The notes under the pieces are model-generated. The model did not search any database, was not told where the DNA came from, and saw only the letters and a program-made list of their open reading frames with translations. Shown here one piece after another: positions 41,481 through 50,203 of a DNA stretch of 64,000 nucleotides. Position 1 is the first letter of the stretch. Every line of letters starts with the position of its first letter. The stretch covers positions 1 through 64,000 of the forward strand of contig JADJCA010000023.1 of the NCBI GenBank assembly GCA_016703425.1. The letters run 5' to 3'. Made by a program: the position numbers and the translations under genes. The stretch is from Myxococcales bacterium. GTDB taxonomy: Bacteria > Myxococcota_A > Polyangia > Polyangiales > Polyangiaceae.

Positions 41481-41520
41481 CAGTGTGCATATGCATATCA
41501 GTGCATATTGTCGCGTGCAA
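41475..41520 (-). promoter_or_regulatory. Promoter/operator of the ArsR operon, probably leaderless
   Basis: On the minus strand TTGCAC (41520-41515) and TATGCA (41497-41492) are 17 bases apart, and the ATG lies only 11 bases past the -10-like box. So the transcript would have almost no leader. A perfect palindrome TGCATATGCA (41486-41495) and three GTGCAT copies overlap the region, a fitting operator. AT-rich against the local composition. Confidence 0.5.
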
Positions 41521-41659
41521 GGGCTGGCCGACGGGTCGGTGTCGGTGCGGCACACGAAGAAGCGCCTCTCCCTACGACTTCGGCTGTCGAGCGAACGAGC
41601 GGCTGAGTTGAGGCGGGGCTGAGCCGCGCCCCGGCTCAGAGTGCGTGCGCACGCATCTG

Positions 41660-42376
41660 TCAGCGACTGAGGGCCGACCCGGCCGCCTCGGCGCAGACCA
41701 TTCCCGTGCCCCAGGTGGCCATCGACGTCAGGCTGATGGCCGCGACGGCGGTTATGCCGGTAACGGCCGCGAGGGGAACGCAAACGAGAGAGGAAGCGCC
41801 CAGCGTCAAGACTTGGCTGACGGCGCACGCCGGCAGGGCGGCGAGACCCGAGGCGGCGGCAGCCGTGAGCGCTGCAACCGTTCCGGCTATGAGGGTGATG
41901 CCGAGGGACTTCGCACAATCCTTCCCCGTCGCGCTCAGCGGCCGAAGGGACTGCGTACCGGTCGACACCGAGCGTTCCACCCTAGCGTGGAGCGCCGCGA
42001 AGTCGGTGGTCATAGCGGCCAGGCGCTCCGGCGTGAGGACGACGGGCTCGTTGGCCTTCGGCGAGCGGAACCAGACGTTGCTACCGGTGCTCACGATGTC
42101 GAGCGCCGGCACGCGAGTCTTGCCGGACGCCAGTCGGTAGCCGGACGCGACGAAGTACGACGCGCCGTCCTTGTTCACCAGGCTGTAGTCCCAAACGTCG
42201 ACGCCAGACACCGTGGAGTCCACAGAGGTCACGTCAGAGGCGTAGCGCTTCGATTCGACCTCGCCGGCGACAAGCGCGCCCTCGTCGGTCTCTTCCTCCT
42301 GCTCCGTCGGGGCGTTTCCGGAACATGCGACGGCAAAGGACGCAAGACCAGCGAGCAAGGCAATGCGGACGTTCAT
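41660..42376 (-). CDS. Lipoprotein with hydrophobic Ala/Gly-rich C-terminus
   Basis: 238 residues from ATG 42376 with GGAGG upstream; an ATG 39 bases earlier lacks one. The signal peptide ends in SFAVAC. An acidic linker (EQEEETDEGALVAGE) leads into a domain with VDVWDYSLVNKDGASYFVASG and a helix ERLAAMTTDFAALHARVERS. The final 80 residues are Ala/Gly/Thr/Val-rich with three cysteines and read like two or three weak membrane helices, for example LGITLIAGTVAALTAAAASG. No family recognised. Possibly associated with the outer membrane through both the lipid and this tail. Confidence 0.65.
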   Translation of the reverse strand: MNVRIALLAGLASFAVACSGNAPTEQEEETDEGALVAGEVESKRYASDVTSVDSTVSGVDVWDYSLVNKDGASYFVASGYRLASGKTRVPALDIVSTGSNVWFRSPKANEPVVLTPERLAAMTTDFAALHARVERSVSTGTQSLRPLSATGKDCAKSLGITLIAGTVAALTAAAASGLAALPACAVSQVLTLGASSLVCVPLAAVTGITAVAAISLTSMATWGTGMVCAEAAGSALSR

Positions 42377-42537
42377 TGGGGGCCTCCAAGGAAGACGGTG
42401 GCCCCAGCCATGCACGACCGGTGCCGCCGCTTACCGGACCGGCTCCGCCAAGATTTGCGCGCCGCGTCGAGTCACGCCCGGGTGCCGGGCGCGCGTCGCC
42501 TCTCTATTGGAGATCGCATCGCGTGTCCGAGAGCCAG

Positions 42538-43779
42538 TCACGGCTTGAGGTCGATGGCGTAGGTCTCGGTGGCGGGTTGCGTGAAGCCTTGGCGCGTGTA
42601 GCGCACGAACAGCTTGTACTGGCCAAAGGGCAGGTCGATCCCCGTGCCCGTCGAGCAGCCAGGCACCTTGAATTGGCCCGCCGTCGTGGGCCAGCTCACG
42701 ATCGGAGTGCCGTCAGTCTTCGTGAGGCTCCACGTGCCGCGAACCTTGCGTGTCGAGCCGTCATCCGTCGTGACGTCGACGTCGTCGACGTCGAGGCGTC
42801 CCCAGGTCGTGACGGCCGGTGCGTCGCCGGGCTTGGCGGCGATGGCGACCGGCACGGTGAGGCCGTTCGGTAGGAAGAAGGTGTAGGCCGTCTTCGTCAG
42901 CGAGATCGACGGATCGCCCACGTACTCGCCGAAGAGCTTTTCTTCCCCGGACGCGAGTCGCATGAGTTGCTGACCGGTGACTTGGCGTCCGCCCTGCGAT
43001 AGCCCCTTGATCGTGACCCAGCCAGAGCCGGAGAGCCCGCCGGAGTATTGGACGTAGGGCGAGCTCGAGTCTCGGACCACGACGGGGCATTCGGGAAGCT
43101 CACGCACGGGAGCGCGGAGCACACCCAGGCGACGCTGCGCGGGAGCGCCCAGCCGAACGTCGGTGACTTGGCCGCCGCTCACCACGACGTCTTGTCCGTC
43201 GAAGACGCCGTAGGTCAGGTGATACGTGCCGGGGACCGTCGGGATGGTTACCCCGAGCTCGTTTTGGGGATAGAGGCGACCCGACGGCAGCGGCGTCGGG
43301 AACTTCCACTCGAGCTTGTCGCGGAACGTCGAGCCACCCGCCCAAGCGGGATTCCAAACGCCCACCTCGGTGCCCCACGCGACCTTTGAGAAGTCCGGTG
43401 CGGCGCCAACCTTGACGGCGCCGAGCGCGAAGGTGACCGTCGTTCCCGCTTTCACCAGCGGGCCGGCGGCGACGTTGCCCCATCGGTTGGTGAGCTCCAG
43501 GCGCACGATGCCTTCCTTCGTCGCGAAGGACTGATTCAAGACCATCGGCATCGAAACCTCGCCGCGCCCCTGCTCCCACGGCAGGGTGACCCGCGCGTTG
43601 TCGTAGCCCTTAAGGTCCACCGGCGATGTGATGATCAATTTGCCCGGGGTCGTGTCGGTCCCGCCAGGCTTGACCCGGTACTCGTCCTCCGTCGTGCCGC
43701 CCTCGTCCCCCGCATCGGCGGAACAAGCCACGGTGCCGAGCGCGAACGACGAGACAAGCAGCAGCGGCGGAACCTTCAT
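42538..43779 (-). CDS. Lipoprotein, beta-rich
   Basis: 413 residues. The signal peptide ends in LGTVAC, followed by an acidic linker. The mature part shows immunoglobulin-like beta strands (ARVTLPWEQGRGEVSMPM, RLELTNRWGNVAAGPLVKAGTTVTFALG, PGTYHLTYGVFDGQDV) suggesting two or three sandwich domains. Two lone cysteines near 230 and 375. No enzyme motif. It faces a small lipoprotein gene across a 286-base divergent region. Predicted surface-exposed. Confidence 0.7.
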   Translation of the reverse strand: MKVPPLLLVSSFALGTVACSADAGDEGGTTEDEYRVKPGGTDTTPGKLIITSPVDLKGYDNARVTLPWEQGRGEVSMPMVLNQSFATKEGIVRLELTNRWGNVAAGPLVKAGTTVTFALGAVKVGAAPDFSKVAWGTEVGVWNPAWAGGSTFRDKLEWKFPTPLPSGRLYPQNELGVTIPTVPGTYHLTYGVFDGQDVVVSGGQVTDVRLGAPAQRRLGVLRAPVRELPECPVVVRDSSSPYVQYSGGLSGSGWVTIKGLSQGGRQVTGQQLMRLASGEEKLFGEYVGDPSISLTKTAYTFFLPNGLTVPVAIAAKPGDAPAVTTWGRLDVDDVDVTTDDGSTRKVRGTWSLTKTDGTPIVSWPTTAGQFKVPGCSTGTGIDLPFGQYKLFVRYTRQGFTQPATETYAIDLKP

Positions 43780-44065
43780 GTCGGCGCTTACGGCGCGAGA
43801 GGCGACTGGCTTCCCCGCTCCCGTGTCGCGGGCCGTTTTGCCCCCGCGGATGACCCGCAGTGGCCCTGTTGGAGGGCCAATTCAGCCTGCCCCGTCGAGG
43901 GAGCGCCCGCACCCGCGAGCCGGCGACTCTCCCCAGCCCGCGCGCGCGCGCACACAGCCCGCGCGCGACCCTGGGAGGTTCACTGAAATCCGCAGGCGCG
44001 CGCCCTGCCGCCCGGTGGCATTGCGGTTGCGTAGGAGGGCTCACCACCTGAAAGGACTCCCTCAA

Positions 44066-44395
44066 ATGTCGACCATCCGCGTCTCCTCCGCCTCCCTCAT
44101 TGCCCTGCTGTTGACCCTCGGCGCCGGCTGCGCCGGCTCCGCCGAAAGCCCGTCAGAAGACTCGCCCACTGAGGGCGCGGCGCACGAGAGCGAGGGCGCT
44201 GAGATTGGGCAGGCGAAGTCCGCGCTTCGGGCCTCTGGCGGTCTCAGCGCCGACGGCGACTCGTGCACCGTGCGGACAAACCCCGACGGCACGACGGTTC
44301 CGGGGACCGTGAGTGGCCTCGAGTGCTGCGCCACGGCAGACTCGAAAGACTGCGTCATCATCCTCAAGCCGTTTCCGGGCGTCTTTCGGCGCTGA
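44066..44395 (+). CDS. Small lipoprotein
   Basis: 109 residues from ATG 44066 with AAAGGA upstream. The signal peptide ends in LGAGC. An acidic, Ser/Glu-rich stretch (about 25-50) is followed by DGDSCTVRTNPDGTTVPGTV and GLECCATADSKDCVIIL near the end, so four cysteines cluster in the last 45 residues. It could be a small disulfide-stabilised surface protein or a secreted peptide precursor. It is convergent with the lipoprotein at 44445. Function unknown. Confidence 0.55.
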   Translation: MSTIRVSSASLIALLLTLGAGCAGSAESPSEDSPTEGAAHESEGAEIGQAKSALRASGGLSADGDSCTVRTNPDGTTVPGTVSGLECCATADSKDCVIILKPFPGVFRR

Positions 44396-44444
44396 GCGAA
44401 GGCCGGCGAAGGCGTGCGAGCCTCGCGGGAGATCGGCTGGCCGC

Positions 44445-45236
44445 TCAGCGCGCCTTGCAGCGGAGCGTCGCGACGTGAATCTCCTGCCCATTCTCCGTCG
44501 AGACCACCTCACCGGTCGTTCCACGAACGCGCACGACGTGCGTGAGGTCGCCGTCGCGCACGACGCGGGCGTCGAGGCCCTCGGCCGATGGCGTGATGGT
44601 GACGGCGTCGCCGTCCTTCGTGCTGAAGGCTGACGAACCAATCCACAACTCCATGAAGCCGTTGTCGGGTGCACGATAGAAATCGACGGAGGGGTACTCA
44701 TCCACCGAGAAGCTCTCCTCGAAGATCGTCATGTCGTCGACCGCCGTCGCCTTGCAGTCTCCGACGAGGGCCTTCGTGCCGTCCGCGGCCTCCACCAGGC
44801 GAACCTCCGTGCGCGGCGCTCCTTCGCGATCGATCTGGAGCTGGAGTCTGCCGTCGTCGTCGTTCCGGTAGCGATAGGTCTCCACCTGGCCGTCGCCGGT
44901 CTTGAAGTGGAGGAGCGTGCGCGTGAACTCGGGCATCGGCTTGGTGGAGGTCGTGAACGTGCCGGTGGTCTTTCGCGTCGCGAGGCGGCGCCCTTCCTTC
45001 TTCCACTCGGTGCGCTCGAAGGTGCCTACGGCGCCTTCAGCGCCTTCCTTCAAGACGAGGCGCTTCACGAGGCCGTCGCGACCCGGGTACCGGTATTCGA
45101 AGGTCCCGAAGCGAACCTTTGCGGTCGCGGCGCTCTCGCCCGTTAGGGCCCCCTGCGCGTTTTCGTCGTCGCTCGAGGACGCCGGGGCACACGCGAACGC
45201 CCCGAGGGCAACCGTAAAGACCATGGCTCGGATCAT
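44445..45236 (-). CDS. Beta-rich lipoprotein
   Basis: 263 residues. The signal peptide ends in LGAFAC. After a short acidic linker the protein is a run of beta strands with charged turns (VRFGTFEYRYPGRDG, LVLKEGAEGAVGTFERTEW, TLLHFKTGDGQVETYRYRND), like a lipocalin- or LolA-like barrel. Only two cysteines besides the lipobox. No family assigned. It stands alone between a convergent gene and a spacer of about 230 bases in which I see no other feature. Confidence 0.65.
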   Translation of the reverse strand: MIRAMVFTVALGAFACAPASSSDDENAQGALTGESAATAKVRFGTFEYRYPGRDGLVKRLVLKEGAEGAVGTFERTEWKKEGRRLATRKTTGTFTTSTKPMPEFTRTLLHFKTGDGQVETYRYRNDDDGRLQLQIDREGAPRTEVRLVEAADGTKALVGDCKATAVDDMTIFEESFSVDEYPSVDFYRAPDNGFMELWIGSSAFSTKDGDAVTITPSAEGLDARVVRDGDLTHVVRVRGTTGEVVSTENGQEIHVATLRCKAR

Positions 45237-45468
45237 GGCGTCCGCGGGTGCACGTGATGTGCCGCGGCAGGGGCCCGAAATTTCGCGCGCCGGCGAGCGC
45301 GCCTGTGTCCCGCGGAGGGCTTCTATCGATCGCGTTCGGGGGGACGTGGGATCCGGTACGTAAAACTCCAGTCCTTGAGCGCACCGCGTAACGCTCGGCG
45401 GCGTCAGACGTGACCCGAGGGTAACGGGCCGGCGACGCCAACGAGGCCAACGGCGAACGAACGCGCGC

Positions 45469-47703
45469 CTAGTTCTTCTTCGGGGGCGCGGCCGCCTTGG
45501 CGAAGCCGCGCTTGCGCATGAGCGCCTTGGTGTCGACGTCGCGCCCGCGAAACGAGCGGTACCCTACTGCAGGATCGACCGTGTCGCCGACCGAGAGCAC
45601 GTGCTTGACGAGTCGCTCCGCGACGGCAGCGTCGTAGGGACCTTTGCCTTCCGTGAAAGCCTCAAAGGCGTCGGCCGTGATCGCGTCCGACCAGAGGTAG
45701 CTGTAGTAGCCCGCCGAGTAGCTGTCGCCGGCGAAGACGTGGTTGAACTGCGGCGTCCTGTGACGCATCACGATCTCCTTGGGCATGCCGAGCTCGGTGA
45801 GGGTCTTCTTCTCGAAGGCGTCGGCGTCGACGTCCCTGTCGCCTTCGAGGTGGAGCTTCATGTCGATGAGCGCCGCGCTCAGGTATTCGACGGTGGAAAA
45901 GCCCTGGTTGAACGTCTTGCTCCTCTCGAGCTTGGCGGAGAGCTCCTTGGGCATGGCCTTGCCCGTCTCATGGTGCAGCGCGAACTTCGAGAGCACCTCG
46001 GGCGTCGAGAGCCAGTGCTCGAGGAGCTGCGAAGGAAACTCGACGTAGTCGCGCGCGACGCGCGTGCCGGCGAGCGACGGATAGGTGACGTTTGACATGA
46101 GCCCGTGCACGGCGTGGCCGAACTCGTGGAAGAGCGTCTGCGCGTCGTCCCAGCTCACGAGCACCGGTTCGCCGGGCTTGCCCTTCACGAAGTTTGCGTT
46201 GTTGCTCACGATGGTGGTGACGTCGCCCTTCATCCGCTCTTGCGCGCGGTAGGCGTTCATCCACGCGCCGGATTTCTTGCCGGGACGCGCGTAGGGGTCG
46301 AAATACCAAAGGCCGACGTGTTTGCCGGCGCGCGTCTTCACCTCCCAGACGCGCACGTCGGGGTGGTACACCGGCACGTCACTGATCGGCGAAAAGACGA
46401 TGCCGAAGAGCTCGCCGGCGACCCAGAACATGCCTTCGCGGAGCTTGTCCATCTGCAGGTACGCCTTCACCTCGTCGCCATCGAGGGCGTACTTCGCTTT
46501 GCGCACCTTCTCCGCGTAGAAGCGGTAGTCCCAGGGGGCGATCTTGCGCTTCAAGCCCTCCTTGTCGGCGATGGCCTGCATCGCCGCGACCTCTTCGCGC
46601 ACGCGGCCCGTGGCCGCGGGCCACACGTCTTGCATCAGGGCCATGGCGCGCTCCGGCGTCGCCGCCATCGTGTTTTCGAGGCGCCAGTGGGCGTGCGTCT
46701 TGTAGCCGAGGAGCTTGGCCCGCTCCGCGCGGAGCTTCAGGATCTCGGCGATGTTCTTCTTCGTGTCGTGGGCGTCGCCGTTGTCGCCGCGCTTGATGAA
46801 GTTCTTCCAAACCTTCTCGCGGAGCTCGCCGCGTGTCGATGTCGTGAGGAACGGCTCGACCGACGAGCGCGTATTGGTGATGGCCCACTTGCCCTTCTGA
46901 CTGCGCGCTTCGGCCGCGGCGGCAGCGCCGGCGCGTACCGAAGGCGAGAGGCCTGCGAGGTCGGCCTCGCTCTCGAGCCAGGTGATGAAGCCTTCTTCGT
47001 CGGCAAGGACCTTTTGGCTGAAGTCTGTGTAGAGCGACGCCAGGCGTCCGTTGATGGCGCGCACGCGCGTCTTCGCCGCGAGGTCGAGCTTCGCGCCGGC
47101 GCGGACGAAGTTCGTGTAGCGCTTCCACGTCAGGCGCTGCTGCTCCGGCGTGAGCTTCGCCTTCTCGGGAGCGTTGTAGACCGCTTCGATGCGCGCGAAG
47201 AGCTTTTCGTTCTGCGTGATCTCGTCGGTGAAGGCCGCGAGCTTGGGGGCCATCTCGCGTTCGATGGCTTGAAACGCTGCGTCGGCCATCGCCGACGACC
47301 AGATTCCGTAGAGCGTCATGACACGATCAAAAGCGCGCCCCGCGTCTTCGAAGGCGACGAGGGTGTTCTCGAAGGAGGCCGGCGCGGCGTTGTCCGTGAT
47401 GGCCGAGATGTCGCGGCGCATCTCGTTCATGGCGGCGTCGAGCGCTGGCGCGAGGTGCGCGACCTTGACCGTGTCGAACGGGGGGACGCCGCCGTGCGGG
47501 CCGGTCCAAGCGTTGAGCAACATGTTGTCCTTTCCCACGGCGCGAGGCGCCGAGGTGGGAGCGGTTGTTGAGGCAGGCTTAGGTGACGCCGCCGTGGCTG
47601 CAGCGGCTGGCGCTTCAGACGGCGCACTCGGCGCCGCGGCACAAGCCGCGAGAACGGGAACGAGCGACAGAACGAGGGCGGGGAGGGCGGAGAGCTTGCG
47701 CAT
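45469..47703 (-). CDS. M3-family oligopeptidase lipoprotein (Dcp-like)
   Basis: 744 residues. The signal peptide ends in VLAAC, so unlike cytosolic E. coli Dcp it should be anchored outside the inner membrane. An Ala/Pro/Ser linker follows. The catalytic zinc motif HEFGHAVHG lies at about residue 532, with the third ligand in the expected downstream glutamate region (RDYVEFPSQLLEHW). Family marks WYFDPYARPGKKSGAW and GYYSYLWSDAITADAFEAF are present, and the length matches Dcp/OpdA enzymes (about 680) plus the leader. It degrades short peptides. It is transcribed divergently from a serpin gene 121 bases away. Confidence 0.92.
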   Translation of the reverse strand: MRKLSALPALVLSLVPVLAACAAAPSAPSEAPAAAATAASPKPASTTAPTSAPRAVGKDNMLLNAWTGPHGGVPPFDTVKVAHLAPALDAAMNEMRRDISAITDNAAPASFENTLVAFEDAGRAFDRVMTLYGIWSSAMADAAFQAIEREMAPKLAAFTDEITQNEKLFARIEAVYNAPEKAKLTPEQQRLTWKRYTNFVRAGAKLDLAAKTRVRAINGRLASLYTDFSQKVLADEEGFITWLESEADLAGLSPSVRAGAAAAAEARSQKGKWAITNTRSSVEPFLTTSTRGELREKVWKNFIKRGDNGDAHDTKKNIAEILKLRAERAKLLGYKTHAHWRLENTMAATPERAMALMQDVWPAATGRVREEVAAMQAIADKEGLKRKIAPWDYRFYAEKVRKAKYALDGDEVKAYLQMDKLREGMFWVAGELFGIVFSPISDVPVYHPDVRVWEVKTRAGKHVGLWYFDPYARPGKKSGAWMNAYRAQERMKGDVTTIVSNNANFVKGKPGEPVLVSWDDAQTLFHEFGHAVHGLMSNVTYPSLAGTRVARDYVEFPSQLLEHWLSTPEVLSKFALHHETGKAMPKELSAKLERSKTFNQGFSTVEYLSAALIDMKLHLEGDRDVDADAFEKKTLTELGMPKEIVMRHRTPQFNHVFAGDSYSAGYYSYLWSDAITADAFEAFTEGKGPYDAAVAERLVKHVLSVGDTVDPAVGYRSFRGRDVDTKALMRKRGFAKAAAPPKKN

Positions 47704-47824
47704 GGCGCGCGCACTATAGGGTGTCTCGGCGCCTCGCGCCGCTCAGGATCATCGCGAGTGCGGGCGCGCTCGGATACGGTGGAATCGCGCGCCGCAGGGG
47801 CGCGTTCTTCTACCCACGAGCTCC

Positions 47825-49135
47825 ATGACGCACCGCTGCTGCCTCACGCTTGCCACCGCCGCATTGGGTCTCGCTCTCGCCGCGCTCACCGGCGGCTGCG
47901 ACGTGCTCACTTCGAAGGCGGGACCGAGCGCGCCGTCGACGGGGCCCAGCCCGGCCCCACCCAAGGAGAAGATCGCCATGCCCGACAAGAGCGAGGTCAC
48001 GCGTGCCGGCGCGAGCATCAACGCCTTCGGCGCAAGCCTCTATGGCGGGCTCGCGAAGCGACCCGGCAACCTCGCCTTTTCTCCCACGAGCGTCGAAGCC
48101 GCGTTGGCCATGACGCTCGGTGGCGCGAAGGGCGAGACGGCGAAAGAGATGGGGCAGGTGCTTCGTCTCACGGGCGACGACGGAGTGCTCGTTGGCGCGC
48201 TGCTCCGGGCCCTCGAGTCGCCGGGCCGCTCGCTCACGCTGAACGTCGCCAACCGACTGTTTGGCGAGAAGAGCTTCGCGTTCGAGAAGCCGTTTCTCGA
48301 AAAGACGCGGGCCGCCTTCGGCGCACCGCTTGAACCGGTCGATTTCGTCGGCTCGTCCGATGCAGCTCGCGTGCACATCAACGGGTGGGTTGCCGAGGTG
48401 ACCGCCCGCCGCATCAGCGATCTCCTGCCTCCGCCGGCCATCAACGGCTCGACGCGCATGGTCCTCGTGAACGCGCTCTACTTCCTCGCCGAGTGGCAGT
48501 CGCCGTTCAAGAAGGAGTCGACAGCGCCGCGGCCCTTCAAGGCGTTTGGGACCACCGACAAGGCGGTGCCGATGATGCACCAGCGCCTCACGAGCGCCAT
48601 CGTGTCGGTCGATGGCGCGAAGGTGCTCAAGCTCGCGTACAAGGGCGGCGAAGCCGCGATGATTCTCGCTTTGCCGGACGCCGTCGACGGGCTCGCCGCG
48701 CTCGAGGGTAAGCTCGCGGGGGCGAAGCTCGACGAGTGGCAGAAGGCGCTCGCCAGCGCGGCACCGCAAGAGGTCGACGTCGCCCTCCCGAAGTTCAAGG
48801 TTGAGCCGGCGGCGCCGGTCTTGCTCTCCGAGGAGCTCAAGCGGCTCGGCATGCCGCTCGCGTTCGACGCCGAACGAGCCGACTTCACGGGCATCGGCGT
48901 GCCGCCCAACGCCAAAAATCGACTCTACATCTCGGAGGTCTTCCACAAGGCCTTCGTGAAGGTTGACGAGAAGGGCACCGAGGCGGCCGCGGCGACAGCG
49001 GTCGTGATGGCGGAAGGCGGCGGCATGCCGCCGAAGGCGCTCGCCTTCAAGGCCGATCACCCCTTCATGTTCTTCATCGTCGACAAGACCTCCGGCGCGG
49101 CGCTCTTCGCGGGGCGCGTCGTCGATCCTTCGTGA
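47825..49135 (+). CDS. Serpin lipoprotein
   Basis: 436 residues. The signal peptide ends in ALTGGC, so it is predicted to sit on the cell surface. Serpin core marks are present: NLAFSPTSVEAALAMTLGGA (breach helix), NGWVAEVTARRISDLLPP, VLVNALYFLAEWQSPF, SEVFHKAFVKVDEKGTEAAA and the C-terminal ADHPFMFFIV. The hinge GTEAAAATAVV is small-residue rich, as in inhibitory serpins that can insert the loop. The loop reads about AEGGGMPPK, placing Gly at or near P1, which would suit elastase- or subtilisin-like targets. It is divergent from a peptidase of a class serpins do not inhibit. Inhibition is inferred. Confidence 0.92.
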   Translation: MTHRCCLTLATAALGLALAALTGGCDVLTSKAGPSAPSTGPSPAPPKEKIAMPDKSEVTRAGASINAFGASLYGGLAKRPGNLAFSPTSVEAALAMTLGGAKGETAKEMGQVLRLTGDDGVLVGALLRALESPGRSLTLNVANRLFGEKSFAFEKPFLEKTRAAFGAPLEPVDFVGSSDAARVHINGWVAEVTARRISDLLPPPAINGSTRMVLVNALYFLAEWQSPFKKESTAPRPFKAFGTTDKAVPMMHQRLTSAIVSVDGAKVLKLAYKGGEAAMILALPDAVDGLAALEGKLAGAKLDEWQKALASAAPQEVDVALPKFKVEPAAPVLLSEELKRLGMPLAFDAERADFTGIGVPPNAKNRLYISEVFHKAFVKVDEKGTEAAAATAVVMAEGGGMPPKALAFKADHPFMFFIVDKTSGAALFAGRVVDPS

Positions 49136-49263
49136 GCGATGCAGGGTGTAGAGAGACGCCAACCCGAACGAGAATTCTTTGGGGAGGGCGATCAACCTCC
49201 GCCGCGCCGGACAAATCCATGTGCGGCGCCGCAGGGAGCGGTCGACCGCCAAGGAACTCCGCA

Positions 49264-49530
49264 ATGAACCGACTCACGCTTCTGCTCGCATCCGTCTTGG
49301 CCCTCGGCGCCGTCGCCTGTTCGGGGGACCCGCCGCCGGACTCAGAAAATGTCGACGAGAGCGTTCCGACGCTGGAATCCGCGACCGTGGAGCCGACCGC
49401 CGTGTGCCCCATTATGTGGTACTGCCAGCGGACCGGAGGCTACTACAGCGTCAACACGACCTGCACCGCTGCCTGTGGCGGGACGTGCTACCGCCGCGAG
49501 CGGTACACCGGCGGCTGCATGCCGCGCTGA
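49264..49530 (+). CDS. Small Cys-rich exported peptide/lipoprotein
   Basis: 88 residues from ATG 49264 with AAGGA upstream. The signal peptide ends in LGAVAC, a lipobox. A short acidic stretch follows, then a 40-residue domain with six cysteines: VCPIMWYCQ, NTTCTAACGGTCYRR and TGGCMPR. Such spacing suggests a disulfide-knotted mini-protein. It follows the serpin gene by about 130 bases on the same strand. No homologous family recognised; could be a defence, adhesion or inhibitor peptide. Confidence 0.6.
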   Translation: MNRLTLLLASVLALGAVACSGDPPPDSENVDESVPTLESATVEPTAVCPIMWYCQRTGGYYSVNTTCTAACGGTCYRRERYTGGCMPR

Positions 49531-49727
49531 GCGCTTGCCACTTCGGGGCGACCGCCCGCTGGCCGCGACTTAGGTCGGCCGATGGCAAGCTGCGTTCCGG
49601 CGGCGTCGAGTGCCTGTCGACGGACGTGGTCGCGGGCGGTGCGCTCTGTTTCCAGGGCGAGCGGAGCGCGAAGCCGCGCGTTCGGCTGGCGCGGCTCAAG
49701 CAGGCACCACGAGACTGCCGCTGGTCT

Positions 49728-50203
49728 CTACGTCAGCGCTGCCGGCAGGCGAGCCGCGTCGGCGCGGAGGTCGTGGAGGTCGTGGAGGTCGGCGTACGCG
49801 TCGACCTTGGTGCGAACCGCCGCGAGGCGCGCTTGCCGCTCCGCCGCGGGGTCGGTCGTAGGCTTGAGCTTCAGGCTGGCTGCGACCTGGCGCTCAACGA
49901 CCGCCATGAAATGGGCGGACGCTTCCGCGACGTCGCCTTGCGCAAGAGCGCGAGCGCGAAGAAGCCGCGGTGGATCGGCGTGAGGGTGTCAATTCGGGAA
50001 CGACGACGGTGGTGGGCGCACGAGACGAGGCTGTCCTGCGTGACTTCGCGATGCCAGGGTCCCTTGGGGACCGTGGAGGCGCGCTTCCGGGGGCGCTGAC
50101 ACAAGGACGGGGCACCCCGCGGCGTAAGATTCCGTTTGCGGATCGGCTCCGCGGCGCCACGATGGCGGACTCGCCGGTCGTCGCTTGGCTTCTCATCGAA
50201 CAT
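49728..50203 (-). pseudogene. Possible small protein, frameshifted
   Basis: Otherwise the 650 bases from 49531 look empty. On the minus strand two frames join well if one base is added near 49935: an N-terminal part (WHREVTQDSLVSCAHH, then GFFALALLRK) and a C-terminal part (DVAEASAHFMAVVERQV, PAAERQARLAAVRTKVDAY) ending at TAG 49728, about 158 residues in all. The start at 50203 overlaps the neighbouring receptor start. The C-terminal part reads like real helical protein, but the N-terminus is Arg-rich and doubtful. The alternative is a remnant or non-coding spacer. Confidence 0.3.

Noticed and set aside
49740..49800. Short tandem repeat GAGGTCGTG in the 49.7 kb region
   Set aside because: Explained as a DLHDLHDL codon repeat in the possible minus-strand gene; too short to be a repeat element.
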